Shown: piece after piece, positions 23,186 to 32,369 of the stretch
Numbering within the stretch: position 1 is the stretch's first letter
How the letters are laid out: each line of letters begins with the position of its first letter
The notes under the pieces: model-generated
What the model saw: only the letters and a program-made list of their open reading frames with translations
Databases searched by the model: none
What the model was told of the DNA's origin: nothing
Made by a program: the position numbers and the translations under genes
NCBI GenBank assembly: GCA_025765615.1
Contig: JAIVFJ010000012.1
Span: 124,001 to 188,000, forward strand
From: Zopfochytrium polystomum
Taxonomy: Eukaryota > Chytridiomycota > Chytridiomycetes > Chytridiales > Chytridiaceae
DNA length: 64,000 nucleotides
Direction of reading: 5' to 3'

Positions 23186-24109
23186 ATGTCTGACCCAAAC
23201 AACACCTTCCCTGATGCAACTGCCTTCCAAGCCTTGATGGACCAATTACAAGCCCTCTCAAGACAGACACACCAACTTCAAGAACAAGTCCTTCACCAGC
23301 AGCACCAGCTTCAACAACAACTTCACCAACAAGAACATCAAGCTCTTCCCCTGCCTCAAGCCAACCAAGCAAGAGAGCCCAAGGTTCCCAGCCCTGACAA
23401 GTTCACTGGGCTGGCCAAAGACCTTAGGAACTTCATGGCCACTGTGGAGAATGTCATCCTTCTCCAACCTTCAAGATTTCCCAGTGAGCAAGTCAAGGTT
23501 CTTTTCACAAGCACCCTCCTGTCTGGTCAAGCTCAATCATGGTACAGATCTCTCCCAAGCACACCCACCACCCTGCAAGAGCTCTGGGAAGGGCTGGAGG
23601 CTACCTTTGGTGACCCCTACGCATCTTGGACAGCAAGATCCAAGCTCAAGCATATCAAGCAAGGAAAGCAATCTTGTGTGGCCTACACCAACCAATTCAA
23701 GCAACTAGCCAGAGACTCTGGATACAATGATGCAGCTCTGATGGAGCTGTACCATGATGGTCTCCATGAGTCTATCCAAGACATGCTCTCCCAGTCTCTG
23801 CACATCCCTGAGACCTTGGAAGAGTACATTCTCCTTGCCATCAAGATTGACAACAGACTCTACTCCAAGAGGCTGAAGCAAAGACAAGTAGGAACTACAT
23901 CAAGACCTACCCCAGTTCCTCAAGCTCTCACAGTTCCTGAACCCATGCAAGTGGATGCAGTTGAGACACTTCCTAAGGGTCCTCTGAGCCAAGAGGAGAA
24001 AACAAGGAGGGCCCAGCAGGGACTGTGTTTTTACTGTGGCTCCAAGGAGCATGCTGTCAAGGACTGCCCAAAGAAGAAGCACCCAAACTCCCAGGTCCAG
24101 GCTCACTGA
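23186..24109 (+). CDS. gypsy copy 1 Gag
   Basis: 307 residues, intact, near-identical to the Gag of copy 2. A Gln-rich coiled start (QQHQLQQQLHQQEHQ) is followed by the Ty3 capsid core (FTGLAKDLRNFMATVENVIL, WYRSLPSTPTTLQELWEGLE, YTNQFKQLARDSGYND) and a CCHC knuckle CFYCGSKEHAVKDC. It packages element RNA into virus-like particles. A -1 frameshift site lies 20 nt before its stop codon. Confidence 0.93.
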   Translation: MSDPNNTFPDATAFQALMDQLQALSRQTHQLQEQVLHQQHQLQQQLHQQEHQALPLPQANQAREPKVPSPDKFTGLAKDLRNFMATVENVILLQPSRFPSEQVKVLFTSTLLSGQAQSWYRSLPSTPTTLQELWEGLEATFGDPYASWTARSKLKHIKQGKQSCVAYTNQFKQLARDSGYNDAALMELYHDGLHESIQDMLSQSLHIPETLEEYILLAIKIDNRLYSKRLKQRQVGTTSRPTPVPQALTVPEPMQVDAVETLPKGPLSQEEKTRRAQQGLCFYCGSKEHAVKDCPKKKHPNSQVQAH

Positions 24110-24127
24110 GGGGCAATTCCCTGGACC
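24081..24127 (+). promoter_or_regulatory. -1 ribosomal frameshift signal (copy 1)
   Basis: Slippery heptamer CCCAAAC (24081-24087, read C CCA AAC in the gag frame) is followed after 5 nt by an 8-bp perfect stem GGTCCAGG (24093-24100) / CCTGGACC (24120-24127). It shifts ribosomes into the pol frame. Confidence 0.75.
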
Positions 24128-25620
24128 CTCCTCCAAGCTGCCCCTGTTTCATCACCACCACCAGCACCACAAACACCTCAGATTCCAAGCCCCACCAACT
24201 CACCATGGATGTCAAGATTCAACTCTCACCCAAGTCAACCATCACAACCAAGGCCCTTATAGACTCTGGATCATCCTGCAACACCATTGATGCCACCCTT
24301 GCCAAGTCTTGTGCCATTCCTACGATCAAGAAATCCACACCCCTCAAGGTCCACTTTGCCAATCATGCTCTGTTCAAGGAAATCAGCCATGAAACCAAGC
24401 TAAACCTCCACATCCAAGACTTTCCACCATCCATGGTCAACCTGGAAGTATTGGATCTTGGCTCACCCACATTCTCTGTCATCCTGGGATTACCATGGCT
24501 GCAAGCCCAGAACCCTGCCATTGATTGGGTCACTGGTCAAGTCCAACCTCCACCAATTGGAACAGTCACCCAAAACTCAAGTCAAGCCTCCAAGTCTCAT
24601 GCTCTCAAGTCCCTGATTCAAGGCTCTCAGCCTAGTATCCAAGGTCAACCACAAATGACAGCTCCAGTATCAGCCTGCAGCTCACAGATCCCAGCCAAGA
24701 TTCAAGTTTCACAGTTCACAGTTCATAGTCAAGATTCCAGCACAGCTCATAGAGCTCACAGTCATGGCCAAGTCTGTAGTTCACAGAACCCACAGTCAAA
24801 GCTTCAAGTACCACAGTTCACAGTCCAAATTCAAGATTCAAGCTCCACAGCTCACAGTCTTTGCCAAGAACAGAACCCTCAGTCAAAGATTCAAGAATCA
24901 CAGTTCCCAGTCAACAATTCAAGCCCCACTGCTGATGAGCACAGAAGGACAGACCTTGCACCTGAAGTGGGAGATGGTTTCACCCCACCATCCAAGACAC
25001 ACCTTTCACTGCTTCCTGACAGTGTGTGGGCCCATGCTATTTCCAAGGACCCCAAGCCTCACAAGATTCAAATCAGCCAAGAAGAGGAAAAACTTGAGAT
25101 ACTCAAGACAAGGCATGATGCAGCAACAGCTGGACACCCAGGAGAGCACAAGACATATGAGCTTGTTTCCAGAGACTTTTACTGGCCAGGCATGAGGAAG
25201 AACTTGCAGTCCAAAAGACCAAGTCCCAAGCTAGACAACCTCAAGTTGAGACCTTTCAAGATCTTGGAGCAAATCAATCCAGTCACCTTCAAGCTGGATC
25301 TCCCTGCATCCATGAAGATCCACCCAGTTTTCCATGTCAGCCTTTTGGAGAAGTTTGTGGCCAATTCCATTCCAGGCAGAGTTGTTCCTCCTCCTCCTCC
25401 AGTTGAGGTAGAAGGTGAAGAGGAATTTGAGGTTGAACAAATCTTAGATGCCAAGTGGTTTGGAAGGACACTCAAGTTCCTTGTTAAGTGGAAGGGTTAC
25501 TCAGATGCTGACAACACCTGGGAACCTGAGTCAAACCTCACTCACTGCCAAGACCTTCTGCTCAAGTTCAAGACCAGGTACCCCACCAAGTTGCAGAAGA
25601 GGCCTAAAAGGGGGAGATGA
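24087..25620 (+). CDS. gypsy copy 1 truncated Pol (protease + chromodomain, no RT/IN core)
   Basis: Continues from Gag by -1 frameshift. It keeps the aspartic protease (ALIDSGSSCNTID) and downstream repeats of a Ser/Gln-rich linker, then joins directly to RRTDLAPEVGDG. It keeps the first half of the integrase zinc finger (HPGEHKTYELVSRDF), then jumps to the integrase tail (PSPKLDNLKLRPFKILEQ) and ends with a complete chromodomain (FLVKWKGYSDADNTWEPE). RT, RNase H and the integrase DDE core are absent, so it cannot copy itself. The frame is preserved through both deletions. Confidence 0.9.
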
Positions 25621-25933
25621 TGTTATGAATCACCCTCTGGAAACCTCTGGAACCTTCTAGAACATTCCTTCATGGAACCTTGTGGAACCTTCTGGAACCT
25701 TCTTTGCTTTCCTGACTTGTCTTGTTGTCATTGGTATCATTGGTATCATTGTATTACTAATTGCTCTTTCTGGAACTTTCTTTGAGTCTTGACAAGGAAG
25801 ACTCTCAAAAGGTATAAAAGGGGGATGGGGGACCTGTCCCATCCCTCAAGTGAATTATTGTTTCCAATACAATCATCACTCCTCTCAGTTCCTTCTCTGC
25901 CTTGCCTTGCCTTGTCCTGCAATGTTCCTGACA
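25621..25933 (+). repeat. gypsy copy 1, 3' LTR
   Basis: 313 bp; same as the 5' LTR apart from lacking the 45-bp duplication. Heat-shock-type GAAnnTTC units begin at 25650. Confidence 0.94.
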
Positions 25934-26008
25934 TGCACCTATCAATCCAGCATCCCCTCAAGCTACCGATCATTGCCTACGAGGACAACACACCATCGAT
26001 CCACATGA

Positions 26009-26316
26009 TGTCAGGAACAGGGCAGGACAGGACAAGGCAGACAAGGAACTGAGAGGAGTGATGATTGTATTGGAAACAATAATTCACTTGAGGGATGGGA
26101 CAGGTCCCCCATCCCCCTTTTATACCTTTTGAGAGTCTTCCTTGTCAAGACTCAAAGAAAGTTCCAGAAAGAGCAATTAGCAATACAATGATACCAATGA
26201 TACCAATGACAACAAGACAAGTCAGGAAAGCAAAGAAGGTTCCAGAAGGTTCCACAAGGTTCCATGAAGGAATGTTCTAGAAGGTTCCAGAGGTTTCCAG
26301 AGGGTGATTCATAACA
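26009..26316 (-). repeat. gypsy copy 2, 3' LTR (308-bp type)
   Basis: Matches the solo LTR at 15876-16183. It differs from its own 5' LTR in the U5 end (about 26018-26050). Confidence 0.93.
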
Positions 26317-29300
26317 TCATCTCCCCCTTTTAGGCCTCTTCTGCAACTTGGTGGGGTACCTGGTCTTGAACTCGAGCAGAAGGTCTTGGCAGTGAGTGAG
26401 GTTTGACTCAGGCTCCCAGGTGTTGTCAGCATCTGAGTAACCTTTCCACTTAACAAGGAACTTGAGTGTTCTTCCAAACCACTTGGCATCCAAGATTTGT
26501 TCAACCTCAAATTCCTCTTCACCTTCTACCTCAACTGGAGGAGGAGGAGGAACAACTCTGCCTGGAATGGAATTGGCCACAAACTTCTCTAAAAGGCTGA
26601 CATGGAAAACTGGGTGGATCTTCATGGATGCAGGGAGATCCAGCTTGAAGGTGACTGGATTGATTTGCTCCAAGATCTTGAAAGGTCCCAACTTGAGGTT
26701 GTCTAGCTTGGGACTTGGTCTTTTGGTCTGCAAGTTCTTCCTCAGAAGCCAAACTTGCTGACCCACAGCAAGGTCATGGTCCATTCTGTGAGTGTTGGCA
26801 AATCTTGAGGCATCTTCTTGGGCTTGCTTCAGGGTGGAGTCCAGGAAGGAGTTGATGATCTTGAGCTTATGTAAGTGTGAAGCCGCAGCAGGAGCTTGGA
26901 CATTGGATAGGGTCTCTTGTCCCAGAAGATCTCCTCTTGGATTGAAGCCATAGGTTGCAAAGAAAGGAGATAGCTGGGTGCTTGAGTGGAGAGAATTGTT
27001 GAGAGCAAATTCTGCCAGTGGAAGGAGGGTGGGCCAATCATCCTGTTGATAGCTGACATAGCACCTCAAATACTGCTCCAGAGTCTGGTTTGTTCTTTCT
27101 GTTTGTCCATCAGTCTGAGGGTGATAAGCAGTTGACAGTTGAGACTTGATTCCAAGGGCTACTGTGAGTGCTTTCCAAAATTGAGATCTGAACTGTGGTC
27201 CTCTGTCACTGACGATTGACTGAGGCAGCCCATGGAGCCTGAATATGTGCTGCAAAAACAGGTCTGCTGTTCCTTGTGCATCTATATTCTCAGTGCAGGG
27301 GATGAAATGGGCCAACTTTGTCCTTCTGCAGATGACAACAAGGATAGAGTCAAATCCATGGGATGGGGGCAGTTTCACAATGAAGTCCATGGATATTGAT
27401 GACCAAGGGCTGATGGCAATTGGGAGGGGCTCCAGAAGTCCATAGGGCTTGTGTCTGCTGGATTTGTTTCTTTGACAGGTTTCACAGCTGCTGACATAGT
27501 TCTTGATGTACTTCCTCATGCCTGGCCAGTAGAAGTCTCTGGAAACAAGCTCATATGTCTTGTGCTCTCCTGGGTGTCCAGCTGTTGCTGCATCATGCCT
27601 TGTCTTGAGTATCTCAAGTTTTTCCTCTTCTTGGCTGATTTGAATCTTGTGAGGCTTGGGGTCCTTGGAAATAGCATGGGCCCACACACTGTCAGGAAGC
27701 AATGAAAGATGTGTCTTGGATGGTGGGGTGAAACCATCTCCCCCTTCAGGTGCAAGGTCTGTTCTTCTTGACAGGGCATCAGCCACAGTGTTAAGGTGGC
27801 CAGGAGAATAGCACAGCTTAAAGTCATACTCAGAGAGCAGTTCCGCCCACCTGGCATGCCTCTGCTTGAGCAACCTCCTTGCCCTGAAGAAGGTGAGGTT
27901 CTTGTGATCAGAATAGACAGAGATGCCTTTAGAACCAGCCAAGTAGTGTCTCCAGAATTTGAATGCTTCCACAATTGCAAGCAACTCCTTGTCATGGACT
28001 GTGTAGTTACACTCAGCACTGTTCAGCTTCCTGGAGTAATATGCCACTGGATGCAGAGGAGCAGAGGGTTCCTGAGAGCTTGGCTGGGACAGAACAGCGC
28101 CAAGGGCATAGTCTGAGGCATCAGTTTCCAAGGTGAAGGGAAGCAAGGGATCCACATGCTTAAGGAGTGGTGCACTTGTGGTTGCTGTCTTAAGAGCTAG
28201 CCAGGCTTGCTCTGCTGCTGGGGTCCATTCAAACTTGGTGGTCTTCTTGGTGAGATCAGTGAGAGGCTTGGCTATGGCAGAATAGTTGGCAATGAAGGTT
28301 CTGTAGAAGTTGCAAAATCCAAGGAAGCTTTGAACATCCTTGATGGAATTTGGAGCCTTCCATTCAAGAATAGTTTGGATCTTGTCTGGTGCCATGGAGA
28401 TCCCTTTGTCAGACACAATGAACCCCAAAAACTCAATGGAGGTCTTGTGGAATTCACACTTCTCCAGCTTTGCATAGAGGTGATGCTGTCTGAGTCTCTC
28501 CAAGACAGTCTTGACATGTCCCATATGGCTTGCAGTGTCAGATGAAAATACCAGGATATCATCCAGGTAGACAATGACAAAAAGGTCCAGAATATCCCTG
28601 AAGATGTCATTCATCATGCCTTGGAAAATAGCTGGAGCATTGGTAAGTCCAAAGGGCATGACCAAGTACTCAAAGTGACCGTATTTGCATCTGAAGGCAG
28701 TCTTCCATTGATCCTGGGGCTTAATTCTGACCAAATTGTAGGCACCTCTGAGGTCAATCTTGGAAAATATCCTTGCATGGCTCAGTTTGTCCAGTAATTC
28801 AGAGATGAGAGGCAGTGGATAGCGGTTCTTGACTGTCATCTCATTGAGATCTCTGTAGTCCACACAGGGTCTCAGTCCCCCATCCTTCTTCTTGACAAAA
28901 AAGATGGGAGCTCCAGCTGGTGACTTGGAAGGTTGGATGAATCCCTTGTTCAGCATTTCTTCAATGTATTCTTGGAGGGCCTTGGCTTCTGGTGGAGAGA
29001 GGTGGTACAGTGGCTTGAAAGGTGGGCTGCAAGTTTCATCCTTGAGTGGGATTTCACAGTCATAAGGCCTCTGAGCTGGTAGCAGGTCTGCCTTGGTCTT
29101 GGAAAACACATCAGCATAAGGGAGATATTCTTTTGGTAGCTTGGATGCCAGCAAAAGGTCTGATGGGTCCAGGTTGTTGTGCTCCTCAGCAGTGGGGCTT
29201 GAATTCTTGACTGGGAACTGTGATTCTTGAATCTTTGACTGAGAGTTCTGTTCTTGGCAAAGACTGTGAGCTGTGGAACTTGAATCTTGAATGTGGACTG

Positions 29301-29979
29301 TGAACTGTGGTACTTGAATCTTTGACTGTGGGTTCTGTGAACAAGAGTCATGGCCATGACTGTGAGCTCTATGAGCTCTACTTGAATCTTGACTGTGAAC
29401 TGTGAACTGTGGAACTTGAGTCTTGGCTGGCTGTGAATCTTGAATCAAGGGCTTGAGAGCATGAGACTTGGGGGCTTGACTTGAGTTTTGGGTGACTGTT
29501 CCAATTGGTGGAGGTTGGACTTGACCAGTGACCCAATCAATGGCAGGGTTCTGGGCTTGCAGCCATGGTAATCCCAGGATGACAGAGAATGTGGGTGAGC
29601 CAAGATCCAATACTTCCAGGTTGACCATGGATGGTGGAAAGTCTTGGATGTGGAGGTTTAGCTTGGTTTCATGGCTGATTTCCTTGAACAGAGCATGATT
29701 GGCAAAGTGGACCTTGAGGGGTGTGGATTTCTTGATGGTGGGAATGGCACAAGACTTGGCAAGGGTGGCATCAATGGTGTTGCAGGATGATCCAGAGTCT
29801 ATAAGGGCCTTGGTTGTGATGGTTGACTTGGGTGAGAGTTGAATCTTGACATCCATGGTGAGTTGGTGGGGCTTGGAATCTGAGGTGTTTGTGGTGCTGG
29901 TGGTGGTGATGAAACAGGGGCAGCTTGGAGGAGGGTCCAGGGAATTGCCCCTCAGTGAGCCTGGACCTGGGAGTTTGGG
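26317..29979 (-). CDS. gypsy copy 2 Pol polyprotein
   Basis: Intact Pol entered by -1 frameshift at 29973-29979. In order: protease (ALIDSGSSCNTID), RT (VDYRDLNEMTVKNRYPLPLI, active site VYLDDILVF), RNase H (LETDASDYALGAVLSQ, SDHKNLTFF), integrase zinc finger (H-H-C-C; SCETCQRNK), integrase core (SMDFIVKLP, VSDRGPQFRS, TDGQTERTNQ), a GPF-like tail and a C-terminal chromodomain (EVEQILDAKW, LVKWKGYSDADNTWEPE). The chromodomain probably steers integration by binding modified histone tails, as in other chromoviruses. All catalytic residues are present. Confidence 0.96.
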   Translation of the reverse strand, partial: PKLPGPGSLRGNSLDPPPSCPCFITTTSTTNTSDSKPHQLTMDVKIQLSPKSTITTKALIDSGSSCNTIDATLAKSCAIPTIKKSTPLKVHFANHALFKEISHETKLNLHIQDFPPSMVNLEVLDLGSPTFSVILGLPWLQAQNPAIDWVTGQVQPPPIGTVTQNSSQAPKSHALKPLIQDSQPAKTQVPQFTVHSQDSSRAHRAHSHGHDSCSQNPQSKIQVPQFTVHIQDSSSTAHSLCQEQNSQSKIQESQFPVKNSSPTAEEHNNLDPSDLLLASKLPKEYLPYADVFSKTKADLLPAQRPYDCEIPLKDETCSPPFKPLYHLSPPEAKALQEYIEEMLNKGFIQPSKSPAGAPIFFVKKKDGGLRPCVDYRDLNEMTVKNRYPLPLISELLDKLSHARIFSKIDLRGAYNLVRIKPQDQWKTAFRCKYGHFEYLVMPFGLTNAPAIFQGMMNDIFRDILDLFVIVYLDDILVFSSDTASHMGHVKTVLERLRQHHLYAKLEKCEFHKTSIEFLGFIVSDKGISMAPDKIQTILEWKAPNSIKDVQSFLGFCNFYRTFIANYSAIAKPLTDLTKKTTKFEWTPAAEQAWLALKTATTSAPLLKHVDPLLPFTLETDASDYALGAVLSQPSSQEPSAPLHPVAYYSRKLNSAECNYTVHDKELLAIVEAFKFWRHYLAGSKGISVYSDHKNLTFFRARRLLKQRHARWAELLSEYDFKLCYSPGHLNTVADALSRRTDLAPEGGDGFTPPSKTHLSLLPDSVWAHAISKDPKPHKIQISQEEEKLEILKTRHDAATAGHPGEHKTYELVSRDFYWPGMRKYIKNYVSSCETCQRNKSSRHKPYGLLEPLPIAISPWSSISMDFIVKLPPSHGFDSILVVICRRTKLAHFIPCTENIDAQGTADLFLQHIFRLHGLPQSIVSDRGPQFRSQFWKALTVALGIKSQLSTAYHPQTDGQTERTNQTLEQYLRCYVSYQQDDWPTLLPLAEFALNNSLHSSTQLSPFFATYGFNPRGDLLGQETLSNVQAPAAASHLHKLKIINSFLDSTLKQAQEDASRFANTHRMDHDLAVGQQVWLLRKNLQTKRPSPKLDNLKLGPFKILEQINPVTFKLDLPASMKIHPVFHVSLLEKFVANSIPGRVVPPPPPVEVEGEEEFEVEQILDAKWFGRTLKFLVKWKGYSDADNTWEPESNLTHCQDLLLEFKTRYPTKLQKRPKRGR
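29934..29979 (-). promoter_or_regulatory. -1 ribosomal frameshift signal (copy 2)
   Basis: On the minus strand: CCCAAAC (29973-29979), a 5-nt spacer, then an 8-bp stem (29960-29967 with 29934-29941). Identical to copy 1. The shift to -1 lies inside the 28 nt upstream of the Gag stop and enters the pol frame. Confidence 0.76.
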
Positions 29980-30875
29980 TGCTTCTTCCTTGGGCAGTCC
30001 TTGACAGCATGCTCCTTGGAGCCACAGTAAAAACACAGTCCCTGCTGGGCCCTCCTTGTTTTCTCCTCTTGGCTCAGAGGACCCTTAGGAAGTGTCTCAA
30101 CTGCATCCACTTGCATGGGTTCAGGAACTGTAAGAGCTTGAGGAACTGGGGTAGGTCTTGATGTAGTTCCTACTTGTCTTTGCTTCAGCCTCTTGGAGTA
30201 GAGTCTGTTGTCAATCTTGATGGCAAGGAGAATGTACTCTTCCAAGGTCTCAGGGATGTGCAGAGACTGGGAGAGCATGTCTTGGATAGACTCATGGAGA
30301 CCATCATGGTACAGCTCCATCAGAGCTGCATCATTGTATCCAGAGTCTCTGGCTAGTTGCTTGAATTGGTTGGTGTAGGCCACACAAGATTGCTTTCCTT
30401 GCTTGATATGCTTGAGCTTGGATCTTGCTGTCCAAGATGCGTAGGGGTCACCAAAGGTAGCCTCCAGCCCTTCCCAGAGCTCTTGCAGGGTGGTGGGTGT
30501 GCTTGGGAGAGATCTGTACCATGATTGAGCTTGACCAGACAGGAGGGTGCTTGTGAAAAGAACCTTGACTTGCTCACTGGGAAATCTTGAAGGTTGGAGA
30601 AGGATGACATTCTCCACAGTGGCCATGAAGTTCCTAAGGTCTTTGGCCAGCCCAGTGAACTTGTCAGGGCTGGGAACCTTGGGCTCTCTTGCTTGGTTGG
30701 CTTGAGGCAGGGGAAGAGCTTGATGTTCTTGTTGGTGAAGTTGTTGTTGAAGCTGGTGCTGCTGGTGAAGGACTTGTTCTTGAAGTTGGTGTGTCTGTCT
30801 TGAGAGGGCTTGTAATTGGTCCATCAAGGCTTGGAAGGCAGTTGCATCAGGGAAGGTGTTGTTTGGGTCAGACAT
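29952..30875 (-). CDS. gypsy copy 2 Gag
   Basis: 307 residues, intact, with capsid core and one CCHC zinc knuckle (CFYCGSKEHAVKDC). Differs from copy 1 by about one residue (DCPRKKH against DCPKKKH). ATG at 30875, about 40 bp inside the 5' LTR boundary. Confidence 0.94.
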   Translation of the reverse strand: MSDPNNTFPDATAFQALMDQLQALSRQTHQLQEQVLHQQHQLQQQLHQQEHQALPLPQANQAREPKVPSPDKFTGLAKDLRNFMATVENVILLQPSRFPSEQVKVLFTSTLLSGQAQSWYRSLPSTPTTLQELWEGLEATFGDPYASWTARSKLKHIKQGKQSCVAYTNQFKQLARDSGYNDAALMELYHDGLHESIQDMLSQSLHIPETLEEYILLAIKIDNRLYSKRLKQRQVGTTSRPTPVPQALTVPEPMQVDAVETLPKGPLSQEEKTRRAQQGLCFYCGSKEHAVKDCPRKKHPNSQVQAH

Positions 30876-30902
30876 GATGGCAGAGAGTAGTGGGAGAGGG
30901 TG

Positions 30903-31001
30903 AAGTGAATTATGATGTCAGGAACATTGCAGGACAAGGCAAGGCAAGGCAGAGAAGGAACTGAGAGGAGTGATGATTGTATTGGAAACAATAATTCACT
31001 T
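30903..31001 (-). promoter_or_regulatory. Putative self-priming pair (copy 2)
   Basis: PBS at 30903-30913 is the exact 11-nt complement of the R-region start at 30991-31001, with a 2-nt gap to the LTR edge, as in copy 1. Confidence 0.7.
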
Positions 31002-31228
31002 GAGGGATGGGACAGGTCCCCCATCCCCCTTTTATACCTTTTGAGAGTCTTCCTTGTCAAGACTCAAAGAAAGTTCCAGAAAGAGCAATTAGCAATACAA
31101 TGATACCAATGATACCAATGACAACAAGACAAGTCAGGAAAGCAAAGAAGGTTCCAGAAGGTTCCACAAGGTTCCATGAAGGAATGTTCTAGAAGGTTCC
31201 AGAGGTTTCCAGAGGGTGATTCATAACA
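30916..31228 (-). repeat. gypsy copy 2, 5' LTR (313-bp type)
   Basis: Same type as the LTRs of copy 1. The heat-shock-type array covers about 31149-31199 (perfect four-unit block at 31182-31199); TATA box near 31030. Confidence 0.94.
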
Positions 31229-31875
31229 CATGACAGTTAACGACCTTCACACCGATCGCTCCAAGCACATCCGCCTTCGGTACCACCACATTCGGTCACT
31301 TGTTGAGGAGGGACTTGTGCAAGTTGAGTATGTCTACTCAATGGACCAGCTTGCAGACCTCCTCACCAAGCCACATGGACGCGATATGGTCTATGAGGGC
31401 CGGACTCTACTTGGACTGGTTGACTCAACTGAGAATCCAAGACGATACATGCAACGTCACAAGAAAATCCTAGATACAAGATCAAAACGACGTGAGGAAC
31501 ATATTCGGCAAAAGAGTATCAAGAAGAAGGAACGCAAGAACTTGGACCACACTGTGGCATGGAAGGCGCGGCTGGCGCGCCAAGGGAAATCAGCAGGATA
31601 GGCCCAACAGGGAAGGGGAGGGCACTGGACAAACTTTTCTTTACCTTTTGCCTCATTCGGCTCTTCATGTATTTTCTATTCCTACCCTTTTGAAGTTCAC
31701 TGCTCAGCAGTATTTTCCCAGATATTTTCACTTCCTTTCCCTGCCACAGTTTTCCCAGATCAGCCAATTGATTTGGGTTTTTCATCCGAGCAGGGGCTTC
31801 AAGCACTCTTCCCCAGTTTCTTACCTCTGGAGGGTTTTGTTTGAAGTCTAGGAAGGGTGCGTGTGCAAGGGGGAG

Positions 31876-32009
31876 TGTTGGAATATGCCCCCATGCGAAA
31901 AGAAAAAAAAAAAGAGAAGTTGATCACAGACCTGACTTGTCACGCCCTCCTGCTCTCGCAACCCTCTCGTTCGCCTTCCACCACCACCGTCGACTGCCAG
32001 ATTTCAACA
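31876..32009 (+). repeat. copia 3' LTR
   Basis: 134 bp, preceded by the polypurine tract GGGGGAG and followed by the GTTTC target duplication. Confidence 0.9.
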
Positions 32010-32369
32010 GTTTCAAGTGGAATGGGTTTCACTGCGAACTGGGTGCACATTTTTCCAATGCAAACCCTCAAAATTGTACCAATGGATTGAGATCATTTGA
32101 ATCCCTCAATCTTCTTCTGCTGAGGGCGTGGTATTTCCCCACTTGGGTAACACATTTGCACACTATTACCTGGCAAGCACACTGAATTTCGGGAAGAAAT
32201 CTTACCTGCTGTGCTTGGGAGGGGTTGGGCAGTCAAACGAAAAAAACTTTTTTTGAGCCACTGTATATAATTCAACCAACCATCTTCTCATCAAGCAGCT
32301 GTGGCCAGTTCAGCATAAAAATACAGCAGAGCGACAATGAGTGTGCAAGAGGCTTCGCCCCACACATCC

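Larger units (their letters stand above)
22788..25933 (+). mobile_element. Ty3/gypsy chromodomain element, internally deleted copy
   Basis: 3.15 kb; LTRs 22788-23145 (358 bp) and 25621-25933 (313 bp); target duplication TGCAC at 22783-22787 and 25934-25938. The 5' LTR carries an extra 45-bp tandem duplication. Compared with the full copy at 26009-31228, two blocks of pol are missing (RT-RNase H and the integrase core), yet the frame stays open to the chromodomain. Confidence 0.95.
26009..31228 (-). mobile_element. Ty3/gypsy chromodomain element, full-length copy
   Basis: 5,220 bp on the minus strand; target duplication CATGA at 26004-26008 and 31229-31233. 5' LTR 30916-31228 (313 bp), 3' LTR 26009-26316 (308 bp). 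Intact gag and a 1,239-codon pol frame make this copy a candidate for an active, autonomous element. It inserted in the copia RNase H 70 bp from copy 1, in the opposite orientation. Confidence 0.96.
19068..31601 (+). pseudogene. copia pol (protease, integrase, RT, RNase H), interrupted
   Basis: Protease: IVVDTGCPRTIL (about 19140). Integrase: zinc-binding HH-CC (LHHALGHVGF, CQTCVTAKMH), catalytic LNVDVNS, VIRLDRGKESF and NSVAERH. RT: KWVYKLKFKPDG, RARLVARGF, IDISSAYL, active-site YIDD (about 22093). RNase H: YADASYNSRHDSRSQ and TAAEYIALSELGRELEA, then cut at 22787; the next piece (LPIIAYEDNTPSIHM) lies at 25939-26008 and the rest (DRSKHIRLRYHHIRSLVEEG, QLADLLTKPHG) at 31234-31601. Frame slips occur near 19020, 19390, 20240 and 22250. 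A GT-AG intron-like gap sits at 20946-21079. Confidence 0.88.
17171..32009 (+). mobile_element. Ty1/copia retrotransposon, decayed, carrying two gypsy insertions
   Basis: LTRs at 17171-17306 and 31876-32009 start TGTTGGAATATGCCCCC and end TTTCAACA; the target duplication GTTTC is at 17166-17170 and 32010-32014. A polypurine tract (AAGGGGGAG) abuts the 3' LTR. Domain order is gag, protease, integrase, RT, RNase H, diagnostic of copia. Removing the two gypsy insertions gives about 6.46 kb. Coding is broken by several slips and a stop. Confidence 0.92.
14441..32263 (-). mobile_element. Tc1/mariner-type DNA transposon, outermost of a nested block
   Basis: Proposed element bounded by TA dinucleotides (14439-14440 and 32264-32265). 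The right end read inward is CAGTGGCTCAAAAAAAG; the left end is CACTGTAGCTCACAAAA, an imperfect match. It contains a degenerate Tc1 transposase on the minus strand (15568-16904) and has been split by a solo gypsy LTR (15876-16183) and a copia element (17171-32009). Without these, and without the small element at 14593-15491, the host Tc1 would be about 1.8 kb, a normal size. The left boundary is less certain than the right. Confidence 0.6.

Noticed and set aside
24949..25210. Pol deletions of gypsy copy 1 as spliced-out introns
   Set aside because: The junctions do not fit GT-AG removal exactly; a short direct repeat (TGAGGAAG) explains the second one better.
31492..31851. Open frames overlapping the copia 3' end and LTR
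   Set aside because: They are shadows of the real RNase H tail (stop at 31601) and LTR sequence.
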